Of a stretch of DNA of 64,000 nucleotides, positions 33,266 through 45,299 are shown in pieces. The DNA comes from Adenophora triphylla var. japonica (taxonomy: Eukaryota; Streptophyta; Magnoliopsida; Asterales; Campanulaceae). Each line of letters begins with the position of its first letter. The first letter of the stretch is position 1. The DNA is taken from NCBI GenBank assembly GCA_022495995.1, contig JAFEMH010007449.1, positions 25,272 through 89,271 on the forward strand, given 5' to 3'. Both the position numbers and the translations under genes were made by a program. The notes beneath the pieces are model-generated. The model worked only from the letters and a program-made list of their open reading frames with translations. It searched no databases and was not told the origin of the DNA.

Positions 33266-33700
33266 TCGAAGCGAAAACCGATGGCAAGCTGTTCTTTGAC
33301 GGAGCGGCCAACCAAAGGAAAGCAGCGTCGGTATGCTCTTGGTGGATCCCAGGGCGAGCACACCCCAATTGCTATAAAGCTCAATTTCGAGGTAACCAAC
33401 AATGCCGCCGAATATGAAGCTGCTATCTTGGACTACAAGCCGCGCTCGAGAGGAATGTCCGAAGCTTCGAAGTTTATGGGGACTCGGCCTATGATCATCA
33501 ACCAAGTCTCCAACAAGTGGAAAACCATAGACCGGGCTTGCAAAAATACCATGCTGCATAGAGGACCTCATCACACAATTCGAAGAGGTCACCTTCCATT
33601 ACTTGCCAAGAGGCCGAAACGGGTTTGCGGATGCCTTAGCCACCTTGGCCTCCCTTGTGGAAATCCACTGAAGGAAAAGCAATCAAACCCTTCAAAGTCG
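33266..33700 (+). pseudogene. Element B second (archaeal-like) RNase H
   Basis: Contains FFDGAAN (33290-33310), NNAAEYEAAILDY (about 33400-33440), YGDSA-like GDSAY (33475-33495, damaged) and FADALATLA (about 33625-33655). These give the D-E-D-D set of RNase H. It matches 1061-1540 of element A. In Tat elements this extra domain is thought to replace the degenerate first one. Confidence 0.85.
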
Positions 33701-33754
33701 GACGAAAGGAAATTCACGCCTCTTGTTGTGAGATCGAACGAGAACCTAAGCCCG

Positions 33755-34965
33755 TCAATGAGCCATGGTATAACCAGATCTTCCAATACCTCAAGAGCGG
33801 AAACCACCTTCATGAACAAGGAAGGTCGACACACGAAGGGGTCAAAACCAAGAGCATCGTGGCCACTAAAACGCCTTGCCTCTCACTTCGTCATCCTCGG
33901 GGACATGTTATACAAGAAACGCTACCATGGGCCACTCCTACGGCTGCGTCGGCCAAGAAGAAGCAGAACAAGTTCATGAATGAAGTCCACAAATGGGACT
34001 TGCGGTCCCCACATGAATGCCGAGCCACGATGCAAATCATTCTCGGGATGGGCTACTCTTGGATCTCCGTGGAAGCGGATTGCATCCACTTTGTCGAAAG
34101 GCTGCGACAAGTGCCAACGGTTCTCAACCTCAATCATCTGCCGCCCCACGATCTCTCTTGCATGACTACGCCTTGGCCCTTTGCCACTTGGGAATTGACG
34201 TCATCGGGAAAATCGCTCACGCCCGAGCGACGACGGTCGCGAGTTCATCTTAGTAGCCATCGACTACTTCACCGAATGGGTCGAAGCCAAGTCCTACAAG
34301 GTACTCACCTCCAAGAAGGTCGCGCATTTCCTCAAGGAAAACATCATATGCCGTCGGCATCCCAGATGAGGTCATATCGGACAACGGCTCACACTTCGAA
34401 GGGGAATTCGACGGAGGCTGGCTGAATTCAAGATCACGCGCCCTCAAATCTTCTCCCTACCGGCCACAAACAAACGGCGCCGTGGAAGCGGCAAACAAAA
34501 CCCTCGAACGGATCATCCGAAAAATGACCACCCGAGGACGAGATTGGCAGGAAAGAATTTGCACCTTGCACTTTGGGGCTACCGCAGCGTCGGTCGAAAC
34601 GACCACGGGAGAAACCCCATTTGCCACGACGTACGGGATGGAAGCAGTCCTTCCCATCGAGCTAGAAATTCCCTCACTCCAGGAGTCTTCTTTGGAAAAT
34701 GACATCAACGAAGTCGAATGGCTCGAAGCCGAGCATGGCCAATTGGCTCTGCTAGACGAGCGACGACTAAAGGCCATGGAACACGTCCGAGCCTATCAAG
34801 CGGGATGGCTAGAGCTTTCGACAAGAAAGTCAAATCCCGAGACATCGGGGAAGGTGACCTTGTACTCAAAGAAAAGCCTCCCACTCGAACCAACCCATTT
34901 GGGAAAATGGGAACCCACATGGATCGGCCACTTTCGTGGTTGAAAAGATCTTCTCAGGAGGCGCC
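33755..34965 (+). pseudogene. Element B integrase
   Basis: The zinc region has the His residues around 33930-34010 and CIHF...CDK(R)Q-type Cys near 34082-34115. In the catalytic core, AIDYFTEWVEAKS gives the first Asp (34262-34264), SDNGSHFEGEF the second (34380-34382), and QTNGAVEAANKTLERI the Glu (34485-34487), about 35 codons after the second Asp as in DD35E enzymes. The C-terminal part (34482-34943) is one open frame and includes TPFATTYGMEAVLP, typical of plant gypsy integrases. Two frameshifts separate zinc domain and core. This region is deleted in element A. Confidence 0.9.
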
Positions 34966-35089
34966 ATGAAGCTAACAGGAGACCTAGGCGGCAATCCCTT
35001 CATGAATCCGAGTCAACGGAAGCAAACTTCGCGAGATACTTCGCTGAAGAAGAACAAGCTGTGCATCTCTTGGCACTCCATGTAGTGTC

Positions 35090-35135
35090 GAACTACGCGG
35101 ACTGAGCCCTCTAGTCAGGGAACGTAGGCAACCTT
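35090..35135 (+). promoter_or_regulatory. First GAACTACG / ACGTAGG block of element B
   Basis: Reads GAACTACG, then TCAGGGAACGTAGGCAACC. A diverged copy of the block found before the 3' LTRs (8716-8758, 42684-42723, 59478-59520). Lies just after integrase. Confidence 0.4.
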
Positions 35136-35354
35136 AATTGGTCCGGTCTAAAAATACACAAAAAAGTCAAAAGTTTGAATGTCAATCAAGACCTCCATCA
35201 AGCTACGCACTTTTCAAGAACACGCCCCGGCGGTCACCTTGACCAAGTCAAACGACGGCGGCAACATCAAAAGGACATCCGAGGTCACTCGGCATCAAAC
35301 GGTGACTCGTGGCTACTTCCAAGCCGAGGGCTTGTCTTCGCCCTCACGCGCTTC

Positions 35355-35492
35355 AAAAAAAAAAAAAAAAGAGCTCGAGCAAGGGCTCACAAAAAAAAAA
35401 AAAAAAAAAAAAAAAAGAGAGCTCGAGCAAGGGCTCACAAAAAGAGCTCGAGCGAGGGCTCACAAAAAAAAAAAACAAAAGAAGCTCAAGCG
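35355..35492 (+). repeat. Oligo-A tracts alternating with GAGCTCGAGC units (B)
   Basis: Four A runs (13-26 A) separated by GAGCTCGAGC(A/G)AGGGCTCAC units. One more unit than in element A (2081-2180). Confidence 0.88.
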
Positions 35493-35895
35493 AAGGCTGC
35501 GAAATTGAGGTCGAGAGCGCCAACAAGAGGCAAGGAAGCTACGAAAAAGACCGTCAAAACGACTTGTCGAGGAGCATTCAACCTCTCGGCCAAATCTGAA
35601 AGCCTCGGCAAAGGGGATTGCCGTCGGGGCCCAGGCCTTCGGTCCGCGAATGCAACAGAGAAAAGTCAAAGATGGGCCAACAGAAGTGCACAACAGAAGC
35701 GAAGGCAAACAAAAGATCTTGCGTCTCGACAAGCTTTAAAAAGTAAATCACAAATCACTAACGGTTACAACATTTCTTGATGAGTTCAAGCACGGTCTAC
35801 TCTCAAGTTCACAACATGCTAAAAAGACTGGCTTAATACATTTAACTAATAATGTGTTTGCAATGCAATGAATGGATACTTAGGAGGTCATTCCG

Positions 35896-37460
35896 CGCCA
35901 TCTGCGCTTGTCCCCTCGCCATTCTTTCCTTTCTTCCCTCGTCCCCGGCGAGTCTTCTTTCGCTCACGTGAACCAACTCTGCGTCTCTCGGTCAGAGATG
36001 CGGGGTCCTCCCAGTAGAGTCAAACAATCCGGTAGCTCTCGGGGCTTCGTTCGCCGTCGCTTCGGCTCGGATCTCCTCCTGCTGAGTGCGCAAGAGGACC
36101 TCTCCCTGTCGGTCGGTCAACTCTAGTCTCGTAGTCAAACAAGCGTCTCCCGTCACATCGAAGGGTCGAGACCAGGCTTAGGCACTCTAAGGCAATAGGC
36201 TAGCTACGGCAGCAAGGTCCCAGAATCGGCTCATTACCACGCTTTGCTCTCCCAGAGACCACACAGGGCCCTTGACCACGGTTTGCTTTCATACCGGGCC
36301 GGATGCGAGTCGTCAATCTGACGCTCTCCCGACGTCTAAGGAGTACCACGGGAGGGAAAGCGGAATACTTCCATACCCTCGAGACAATACAAGAAGGCAC
36401 TGGAGTTTGCCATACAAGAGGAACTACCTCCGCATTAGCAAGGTCATCCCGGCCCAATGAGGCTCCTGCTTCATCCCAAGCTGGCAGGAAACAAGAGACG
36501 GAATATAGAAGGAGGACCAAGACAAACCTGGAACTCGACAACGTAGGACCCTTCTGCAAGATCCTCCTGGTCTCAATCCTCCCGATGCGGAACCCACCGG
36601 CGGATACGATGCGTACCCAGTGTGCCATCCATCTCTCCCGGGCGGAGTGATCCATATCCCGGCCAAGAGGTCGGCGAGCAAATGACCACGGGCTAAACGA
36701 CGTCGGAGCCTCGGGCGTGGCACAGTCTCTCTCGCGGCCACAAGGTGAGCAAGCGGGGCTTCCCCCTCTCATAAAACGATCCCCGGTCGCCGGACGGTCG
36801 ATACCATGAAGAGTCTCCCCCGGCACAGCGGGACAATATCCTCTCCCGGCTGCGTGCCTACCACATCTAGCGCGCCATCACAAATGCCAAGGGGCGGCCG
36901 AGAAGAGCGTCGCTATCGTACGCACATGAAGGCAAATACATCCCAGAGGCGTCACTCGTCGTCATCGGCCCGTGGCTTAGGCCAGAGCGGCTCAGGCGCG
37001 AAATGTCGATATGACCCGAATCAAGAGGATCAGGATCGCCACCACCGCAGCTGGCCTCCAATGAAGTACGAAGAGAATGCGAAAGCTTCAGCGCTCACCC
37101 ATTCGACAGCTGCCTGACCAGCCGAAGGGAAGCGAGATGGCCTCCCGCCTCCCGGTCCTCCAATGGCAAAGCGAAAATCCTCAAAGTGGGCACCATTTCA
37201 TTGTAGGAGAAACATGATCTGCATGCCTCCTAACATCCCACGAGAGCTTGGCGGCGGCCACGAGCAAATCCCGATCGAGGGAACTGACTCGCTTAAAAGA
37301 CCAAACCCAGAGGCAAAGAAATGACGAAACCTTACCTCGAAAGCCCGTCTACAGTGCCTCATACGGCGCCGCGTCCACGTTTCCAGCTGCTCGAGGAAGT
37401 GGTAGCTTGCCTGCTCTGCAGCCTCAGGCAAAATTACAGGGACATACGAAGGAATCCATG
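35896..37460 (-). pseudogene. Element B antisense ORF 2
   Basis: Minus-strand counterpart of 2596-3905. The start region has FLEQLETWTRRRMRHCRRAF (about 37390-37340). The middle reads GETLHGIDRPATGDRFMRGG (about 36820-36770). The C-terminal part has WKYSAFPPVVLLRR (about 36375-36330), matching WRYDAFPPRVILER in the inverted copy D (63616-63657). A basic tail rich in R/K ends near 35900. The open part 36200-36826 (208 codons) is the longest in this family. The shared residues across A-D indicate selection on the protein in the past. Function unknown. Confidence 0.6.
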
Positions 37461-37921
37461 GCAAAAATGGAGGTTCCTAGAGGAAAATGGGGAAAGAAAG
37501 AGAACCTCGAAAATGGCATTTATGCCAAATGGGGAAATGAGGGGAAGAACCGGTTTCAAGCTGGAAAGCATTTCCCAGGATAAGCAGTACAAAAGCCATT
37601 GTCTTAGACAAAACCTTGCTCCAAAGCGCCCCTAAGCAACAGCGCCAAAGTTCCCATTCTAGGCAAACAAACACTGCACCATGACAAACACACTCTCGGC
37701 TCACGTGGCATGTACAAAAATAAAAAATAATAATGCGCAACTGACAATTTATCTAGGACAAATCCGGGAATCACAAAAAAATGACATTACATCTTAAAAT
37801 AAAATCTCTTTTGTTTGCCATGCAAATACATGTGTTTTATTACAGTACCCAAAAATGTACTGTTGCTAAACAAAAAAAAAAAAAAAAAGGGAGGGATATG
37901 AAAGAGGAAAGCAAATGAATA

Positions 37922-39300
37922 CTAATCGGACTCCTCGGCATCATCATCCTCGCGAGATCCTCCCGAAAGAAAAGTCGGGCATCGGCATCCCGAACTCGCC
38001 AGTCCACATCCTGTCGTCGATGAGATGCTTAGAGGCACCGCTTTGAGGCTCCCACGAGAAGTACTCGGAAGAGATCGAAATCCGGCGAAAGGATCAAAGA
38101 AAGAAGGCTGCGAGGAGACCCTCGCCACGTGCGCCGTGCGGAAGCATCGAAGCTGATAAAAGAGGCACACCTTTGCTCCCTCGAAGGCCTGCGGCTCACG
38201 AGCGTCCGGCGTCCATGTACTTTATGCCGCCCCTCAAAGGCCCCTCTCTTGCTGCTGCGGCTCCTGCTCGGCTCTAGGCGGAGGAACGTCACACGGGAAT
38301 GCCTCGAGCGCATACGCTCAAAGTCTGTCTGTTGGCACAGCGCGGGCCCACATGAAGGCAGAAGACGGGGACACCTTCGACGCCATCTTCTTAGCGAAGG
38401 AGGCGCGTCGCCACGTAGCAGCAGTCGGCATATCGGCCTGTGTGAGGCAAATCTCCTGGACTGCGCACCAACAAGAAGCCAAGCGAAAAGCGCTGTGTCG
38501 GCAATACGGTTATAATCAACAGCAAAAAAGAAAAATACGAGATGCGAGAAAAGATTGCCAAGATGGAAAAGAAGTCGGCACAGCTCCGCGTCACAGCCGG
38601 GATCCAGCTCGATATGCACGGCGAGGGCACCGCTCGAACGGATCGAGACTGAGGCATGCCTCCTCCTCGGCCCCGTCCCCGCGGACGTCAGTGAAATCCC
38701 GGTCCGAGCATCCCGGAACCTGCGGAAGGGAGCACTGCGGGCCGCCTCCTCTCTCCACTCATGCCCGATACTGCGGCGTCCTCGGCTTCACTCCTCGCAG
38801 AGCCCACAGTGCTCTACTCAGTCATGCCAAAATGAACTCCCTCGGCTTGACAGGCACGCGAGGTACCTCTCGAAATCGAGCACGTCCATGTCCGGGAATC
38901 GAAGCATCCCAAAGGGGAGGGTCCACTCGGAGCCACGGGAAGCACGCAACAGGGCTGTCTTTGCCGGAAGAGCCACGCTCTCCCGGATACATGACATCAC
39001 TGAAGTCGGAGAAGCCCGCGGCATGCTTGTGTGTTTGTCGCTCACCTCGGGAGCCTCGAACTCGTCCCCCTGCATACCCAGAAGGCCCATGGGAACAGAG
39101 ACGAACCCCTCAGGGCTATCCGCTCCAAGCAGCTCCTGCACATCCGTAGGCGATGGTGAGCTTCCCCATTTGGTCCTCCTCTTCCTGGCCCCGTGCGAGC
39201 CCGTCCCAGCGTAATGGCGAGGGTGCCTTGACGCGGCAAAGCAGGCCCCCAGGATCCACATCACACGGGAAGCCTTCCAGGAAAACCTCATAAAAGCCTC
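37922..39300 (-). pseudogene. Element B antisense ORF 1
   Basis: Counterpart of 4311-5560 with the same acidic end (SREDDDAEESD, stop at 37922). Upstream is a hydrophobic stretch (FAVDYNRI, about 38510-38530). The FERYLA segment near 38845-38880 is also seen in A near 5120. A longer minus-strand open frame (38818-40026) runs on into the tandem array and should not be taken as the true N-terminus. Function unknown. Confidence 0.5.
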
Positions 39301-39859
39301 CACAAAACCACTGTGAGCAAAAACGAGAGAAGGCTCGGAGTGCAAAGACAACGGAGAAAAGACAAGTTCATCTAAATCAAAAAAAAAAAAACACGTGAAA
39401 AAGCCGGCAATTGCAAGACGAAGTGTACGGAGCCGGCTGCCAGTGGCAGCTGTGCACCAGCCCAAACACCGTCCAAGGAGAAGTAGGTCGAGGACCAGTA
39501 GTAGGCTCGACGAGCTCGATAAGCTTGCCTGCTTGAAGCAATATGCACAGACCCTATCCGAGTCAATCAAGCTCTCCAGCACTGAGCAAAGGGGAGGCTG
39601 CGGTCGCGTGGTTCGAGAGCAAAGAAGTCTCGGGCAGTGCAGTCCACTACCCCTTAGAAAAGGCCTTGGCCAACCACTCGTGTCACTGGCCATTACCCCG
39701 GATGTATGCCCCCGTACGCCCAGTGATCCTCGATCTCTCACAGTCGCTGCCTCTGACATGCCGACGGCATGCCGGCGAGCCCTGCGAGACAGGCTAAGCC
39801 CAGCCCAGCTCCGGCCCAGCCACAGCCAGCAGTGGATCACCGTGTCTACTCCTTCCGTC

Positions 39860-41070
39860 TCGTGGCCAAAATCAGCGTAAAGCAGGACCTCGCCAGCGAT
39901 CCCTTGACAGCAAATCGGCCAGGCGGCCGTGACGTAAAGCATACGGTTACCAGCCAGTGAATCAACCGAACGGCACATCATTGCGTAAATACGGAATCTA
40001 ACCACCGTAGTCAGCAAAATAGCCACCGCGTAAAGTCAGCCCGGGTAAGAGCCGGAGCTCCAACCATTGGCGGCAGCGGAATCAATCATGGTAGTGTGCA
40101 CAAACCAGGACCTCGCCCTTCAGCGGCAAATCAAGCCACCGGCCGCTCAGCGTAAGACGGACCTCGCCCGCCATGGCAGCAGAATCAACACTTGGCCGTC
40201 AGCGTCAAAGCCGGACCTACTTCCGGACCATCGCCAGCCAGCAGGCAGCAGTAATCAGCGTAAACCAGACCTCGCCAGCTGTAAAAAATCAACGCGCCGT
40301 CAGCGTAAAACAGCCAGCGCCTCGCCAACCAAATCGGCAGCGTAATCAGCGTAGAACCGGACCTCGCGCCCTTCAACGGCAAATCGGCCCTGCACTAAAA
40401 ATCAGCGTAAAGCCAGGACCTCGCCACGCCCCCAGCCTTGGCAAATCAATGACCATGCGGCCGTCGGCAAGCCGTAAGACGGACCTCGCCCTTCAAACCC
40501 AGAGGCAATTCAACGCGTGGTCGCGTAAGGCAGGACCTGCTGCACCGCCAGTCGGCAAATCAGGACCTCGCAAGCTTCGTAGGCCAGGAACTCGGCCGCC
40601 GGCCGTCAGCGCCAGAGCCGGACCAAATCGCCCTTCTTGGCAAATCCAAGCGTAAGGCAGGACCTAACCCTTGACAATCAACCAGCGGCCGTCAAGCGTA
40701 GAGCAGGACCTCGCCCACTTCAGCGGCAAATCAACCACGGCCGTCAGCGTAAGCCAGGACCTCGCCCTTCAACGGCAAATCCACCGCCGTGATGGCGTAA
40801 GACCGGACCTCGCCAGCTTCAACGGCAAATCAACCACCGGCCGTCAAGGCGTAAGACGGACCTCGCCACTTCAGCGGCAAATCAACCCGGCGCGTCAGCG
40901 TAAGACCGGACCTCGCCCCAGCGGCAAATCAACCATAGCGGCCGTCAGCGTAAGGCCGGACCTCGCCCTTCCAGCGGCAATCCAACCACCGGTCATCGTA
41001 AGACCGGTCTCGCCCTCAACCTAACGGCCAATTCAGGTCACCGCGCCTTCAGCGGCAATTCAGAAGAGAG
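39860..41070 (+). repeat. Tandem array 1 of element B
   Basis: Same unit family as 5960-7060. The first third (39860-40660) is much more degenerate than the last third (40690-41030), where units are near-identical, as if only the LTR-proximal part has been recently homogenised. Confidence 0.9.
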
Positions 41071-41604
41071 CTAACGCCTCCTAGCACAAATATCAAGTAC
41101 AGGCCTGAGACGCCTCCAAACGGCTCGGCGACAACTCAACCGGCTGGAGATCCAAGTCATCTTCCCAACGAGAAAAGGGCTCCCTACAAGGTCACGCATC
41201 CCCGGCCAATTGGCCAGCACCGGCGATCGGATGTAAGCCCGAACTTCGCCTTCAACGACGCGGCAAAGCACGGCCATCAAAGTAAGCCCGAGCTCCTCCC
41301 CCAACAAGTCAAAGGAAGTCATGCAAGGCGCATATCCCGGCCGACCATCATCCTTGCCCACTCAGCGGCAAAACAAGCACGCGAAGGAGCCAACACCTCC
41401 GAGTACAAGTCCTAAGGCACGAAGCGCCTCCCAACGCCAAATGGTGAAGCAATCATCGGCCATCATCCTTGCCCACTTCAACGGCGGCTCAAGCACCGGC
41501 GTAGTCATCGTAAGTCCCAACCTTTCTACATCAACATGCAAAAACACAAAAATGGCATCTACGCCTCTCGAATCGCAAGGGCCTACGCCTCCGCTGCGCG
41601 GCAA

Positions 41605-41930
41605 GAGGACGATTCAAAGTCCTCGCGCATTACATCCACTAACCGCGGCTAGAAGACGATTCAAAGTCCTCGCGCATTACATCATGGCTAACGGCTAGAA
41701 GACGATTCAAAGTCTCGCGCATTACATCCACAACCGCCGCGATGACGATTCAAAGTCCTCAAACAGACCAACCGCCGCTGTAAGATTTATTCAAAAGTCC
41801 CTCGGCGTGGCATCAACCGCCGCAGAAGACGATTCAAGTCCTCCCAGTGGCATCGGCCGCCGCCGAAGACGATTGAAAGTCCTCCCGGCGTGGCACCAAC
41901 CGCCGCCGACGATTCAAGTCCTCACATTTC
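41605..41930 (+). repeat. Tandem array 2 of element B
   Basis: About seven copies of the GAAGACGATTCAAAGTCCTC unit with the same two spacer types as in element A (7575-7985). Confidence 0.9.
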
Positions 41931-42009
41931 ACCAGCTGTCAGAGGCCTGAGTCTCGCTTAAAACCAGGCCGGAAGGCCTTAAACGCTTGCGATTAGGAAA
42001 ATCGTAAAA

Positions 42010-42640
42010 TTTCCATCCCGTCCCGGGGACGCCACCACGTCCTCACATTTGACCTATGCGGTCACCGGGAGCGCCACCACGTCCTCCCGGCGACCTATGC
42101 GGTCACCCGGGACGCCGCGCGTCCTCACATTTGACACTATGCGGTCGCAGGCGCCAGCGCGTCACTTATCACGACCGCGGTCACCCAGGGCGCCACGTCC
42201 TTACAACGACCTATCACAGGTCACGGGACGCCGCCACGTCCTACCACCGACCTATGCGGTCACCAGACGCCACGCGTCACTTACCACCGACCTATCGCGG
42301 TCGCGGGGGCGCCCGCCACGTCCTTATCACCGACCGTCACGGTCACCCGAGACGCCACCACGTCCTTACCGCGGCCTGCGGTCTGGGACGCCACCACGTC
42401 CTTATCAGAGACTATGCGGTCACCTGGGACGCCACCACGTCCTTATCACCGACATGCGGATCGCGGACGCCACCACGTCGCCTTATCACCGACTACGCGT
42501 GTCACCAGACGCCACCACGTCACTTATCACCGACCTACGCGGTCACCCAGACGCAGGGCCACGTCACTTATCACCGACCTATGCGGTCACCCAGACGCCA
42601 CCACGTCCTCACCACCGGCCTCGGCGGTCACACGACACTT
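42010..42640 (+). repeat. Tandem array 3 of element B
   Basis: About fourteen copies of the GACGCCACCACGTC / CCGACCTATGCGGTCACC unit. The long plus-strand open frames (42049-42817) are repeat by-products. Confidence 0.92.
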
Positions 42641-42683
42641 CGGGGCACCACGCGCGTATTCACGAACACTCACCCCACACCCG

Positions 42684-42723
42684 AACTACGACCGGGCTTG
42701 ATTCCCGCCGAGGGATACGTGGA
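42684..42723 (+). promoter_or_regulatory. GAACTACG / GATACGTGG block before the 3' LTR of B
   Basis: Reads GAACTACGACC, then GGGCTTGATTCC and AGGGATACGTGG; matches 8716-8758. Confidence 0.55.
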
Positions 42724-42871
42724 ATCTATCGGGGTCAGCCTATTGACTAACGGTCACCCAAAAGGACACCACCACGTCCTCACTGTGCTTCCTCTCCCGG
42801 CAGCGCGATCAGATTAGGACCACTTATCTTATCGGCGGCCACTTCTTTCATAAGTGACGTCGTCGAGGGCT

Positions 42872-44347
42872 TGTAAGTACCCCAATCCCCGGATCACTCC
42901 CTTTCAACACACGGGAAACACCGTAGACTCATCCACAGCGATCTCGGAGACCTCTCTCACTCAAAACCCTCTCAAAACCCTCTCAAACCCCCAACCAAAC
43001 CAAGGGAGGAGCCTTTGCAGGATAAAAAGGGACAAAAGGACCTTTTGGGAATTTTCGGGAAATCGGAGAAAAGCAATTAAGGTCCGTACGGACCTCTTTG
43101 TTTCAATGATTACTAAATCCCCTTAAAGTCCACAATATTCCACTCAAATCCCGGAAGAAATGATGACTTCCTGCGAGTTGAGTCCGTCTGGACCTCTTTG
43201 CATGCAAGATGGTCCGTCACGGACCTTATTGCATGGGGGACATCATCATTCCCAGGGAATATTCTCCATCATTGCGCATTCCCTCAAATCGAGGAAATCC
43301 AAAATTCTCGATAACCAAGAAGGTCCGTACGGACCTCTTTGCTCCGAAATTTTTACTATAAATAGAGGGCTCCCCCTCCTCATTTTCACACACCTCCCAC
43401 TTCTCTCTTCCTCCCTAAGCCTTCGGCTCCCCTTCTAAGACCTTTCGAGGCATTCCGGCCCACTTGGGATCCTTCCGAGGCCTTGAGCCCCCTCGAGGTG
43501 CTCAGAAGCCTCTCAGAGCGCTCCGAGACGGCTCCCGCGCTGCCACAGGCACTCTCGAGGTACTCTGAGGCCCCTCGTGGTACTCAGAGGCCTTGCACAG
43601 TCTTTCCACGGTGTCCGGCTCTTTCCCAGAGTCAAGCCAGCGATCCCAGGCCTTCTTAGAACCTCTTGCCCGAATCCAACCAACGATTCCAGCCATCGAA
43701 CCTCTCTCGCCCGACCGATCCGGGATCCCCACGCACGCCGAACCTACGCAACGCGGCTACGGTTTCAACTCACGCAGAAACTCTCGTCGCGGACAACGGC
43801 ATCCACTGAAGCAATCCTAACGCTACTCAGGCCTCGGAAACACTATTCCCTGCGGAAGGCAGACACGAACCCAACATTGGTAAGGCTTCCTTCCTATTCT
43901 ATTTCAATACATTTCAATACAATGTAGACATCCGATCTGACATGCATTTTTAAAAGCACACACACACACACACAACATTTAAAGGATATTAGGGGTATCA
44001 GAAAGACTCGTTTACGAGGCTACTCGGAGTGAGCTCTAATATTCTAATATTCTCTTCTGAGGGAGTCATCGACCTCCGAACTCAAAATCTCATCACACAA
44101 AAACAGGTTTAAAATTTATCTTTAAAGCAGTGCCCTTTAAATGTTTTGGGCTTAATAAAAACGGCGTGGCGACTCTACAAAATGCGAAAGCAAAACGGCG
44201 AGACACCTCCAACACGCACGCTAAACGGAATAAGCCGGATGCTTAGGGCGCGATTGTGCTGCCTCTCGGATCCGGGCGACTTCCCGAACAGCGACGAATT
44301 GCGAGATGCCGGGGCCCCGCGCGCGAGCCGGATCCCGGGTAATTTCA
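42872..44347 (+). repeat. 3' LTR of element B
   Basis: 1476 bp, TGTAAGTACC to ATTTCA. Palindromes are at 43081-43094 and 43322-43335 (perfect) and 43181-43194 and 43211-43225 (damaged). TATAAATA is at 43357-43364. It differs from the 5' LTR mostly by short indels. Confidence 0.95.
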
Positions 44348-44372
44348 ACGGGGTACCACTAAATTTCCAACA

Positions 44373-44647
44373 CAATTGACACCGCAAAAACTTCCCTGCA
44401 AATTAAACAATTGACCTCAATCAACCTATGCATAATCTGAGTAAAACAATTAGCAACTCCAGAATGGAAATGCACATCAAACCTATGTCGAAATACCACT
44501 TACAGCTCAGCAACAACTCTAAAATCGCCCTGCGTGCTGCAGGTAATACTGGACCAGGGAGGTAAATCACCATCTCCACACGAATCATCTCCAACCCAAG
44601 CATAGACAACCCTCCAAGAGATGCTTTAATTTCATTAAGAGCTTTTA
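44373..44647 (-). pseudogene. Captured LRR-protein gene fragment, 5' exons
   Basis: Minus strand, exon 44504-44647: after an AG acceptor it codes KALNEIKASLG, then (other frame) WRVVYAWVGDD, SCGDGDLPPW and STQGDFRVVAEL, then a GT donor. A 4-nt deletion after KASLG shifts the frame. The next exon starts at 44395 and codes EVFAVSIVG, being cut at 44373 by the Copia insertion and resuming at 23552. Splice phases fit (GAG CT joined to G). This matches the N-terminal cap of a plant extracellular LRR protein family; in intact members a chain of LRRs follows. Confidence 0.72.
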
Positions 44648-45299
44648 CTGTAACAAAATTCAACCAATTCAAAAAACATATCATTTCACCAAGTTCAGAT
44701 CACACATTCTATCCTATAATAACAACAATTAAAGACAAAATCATTCTGTAAAACAGAATCAAAGGGCTCGATTTCATCTCGAAAACCTTGAGATCCAAGT
44801 GCAATTGAAGTCGAATACATCAAGAAATTGTGAGATCAAGGTGCATATTTCTAGAACAAATGAACTTTATGCAGTACGACCTCGACCAAAAAAAGGATAA
44901 TACAATATGATGCTTATACTGGAGCTGATAGGAGTAACGATATCCTGTCCTTAGATATGGTCCACGAAAGACCTTCTGGCAAGGTAGAATGATAAGGTGC
45001 ATCTTGTTGTTTGAGTTTATACAATCATCACAAAGCCGTCTCACATGATAAATATGCTTCAGTGAGAAACAAAAAAATGTCAATAAAACATTCATATCTC
45101 ATTGACCAGATTATGATCTTTAAATTGTGTTATACTCTGGTAGCTAACATATGCGATTGAATCTCTCTTTCCTTAGCCCCTTTTCCCAAAAAACCCTAGC
45201 ATCAGTATTTTTACAATGTTATGACAAAAATTATGGATCTTTGTAGCTAAAAATAAACACAATATCTCAAAATCGAGGAAAAACTTCAAATAAAATTAC
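44648..45299 (-). other. Helitron interior, intron-like
   Basis: AT-rich, no supportable coding sequence. Probably the intron upstream of the captured LRR exon. Confidence 0.45.

Larger units (their letters stand above)
26133..44347 (+). mobile_element. Full-length Ty3/gypsy retrotransposon B (Tat type)
   Basis: 18.2 kb between TSDs ACGGG (26128-26132 and 44348-44352). LTRs are 26133-27590 and 42872-44347. In order: leader, gag-like region, protease, RT with YVDD, degenerate RNase H, second RNase H, integrase with D-D-E, oligo-A spacers, two antisense ORFs, three tandem arrays, 3' LTR. It is the same family as element A. Every coding region has small frameshifts. It is the youngest datable insertion in this nest because it lies inside the Copia 3' LTR. 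Confidence 0.95.
23553..44372 (+). mobile_element. Copia-like LTR retrotransposon, truncated, split by gypsy element B
   Basis: TSD CAATT at 23548-23552 and 44373-44377. The LTRs are both 473 bp with ends TGTTGGG and CCCAACA/TCCAACA. The interior (24026-25679) holds gag, a protease segment and a purine-rich tract, but no integrase, RT or RNase H, so this is a deletion derivative. Gypsy element B lies inside the 3' LTR. Counting by eye, the LTRs differ at about 16 of 473 positions, almost all substitutions. It is inserted in the captured LRR exon of the Helitron. Confidence 0.93.

Noticed and set aside
38818..40026. A 402-codon minus-strand open frame in element B
   Set aside because: Its first part covers array-1 repeats and non-conserved DNA; only the last part corresponds to antisense ORF 1. 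Element A does not keep this frame.
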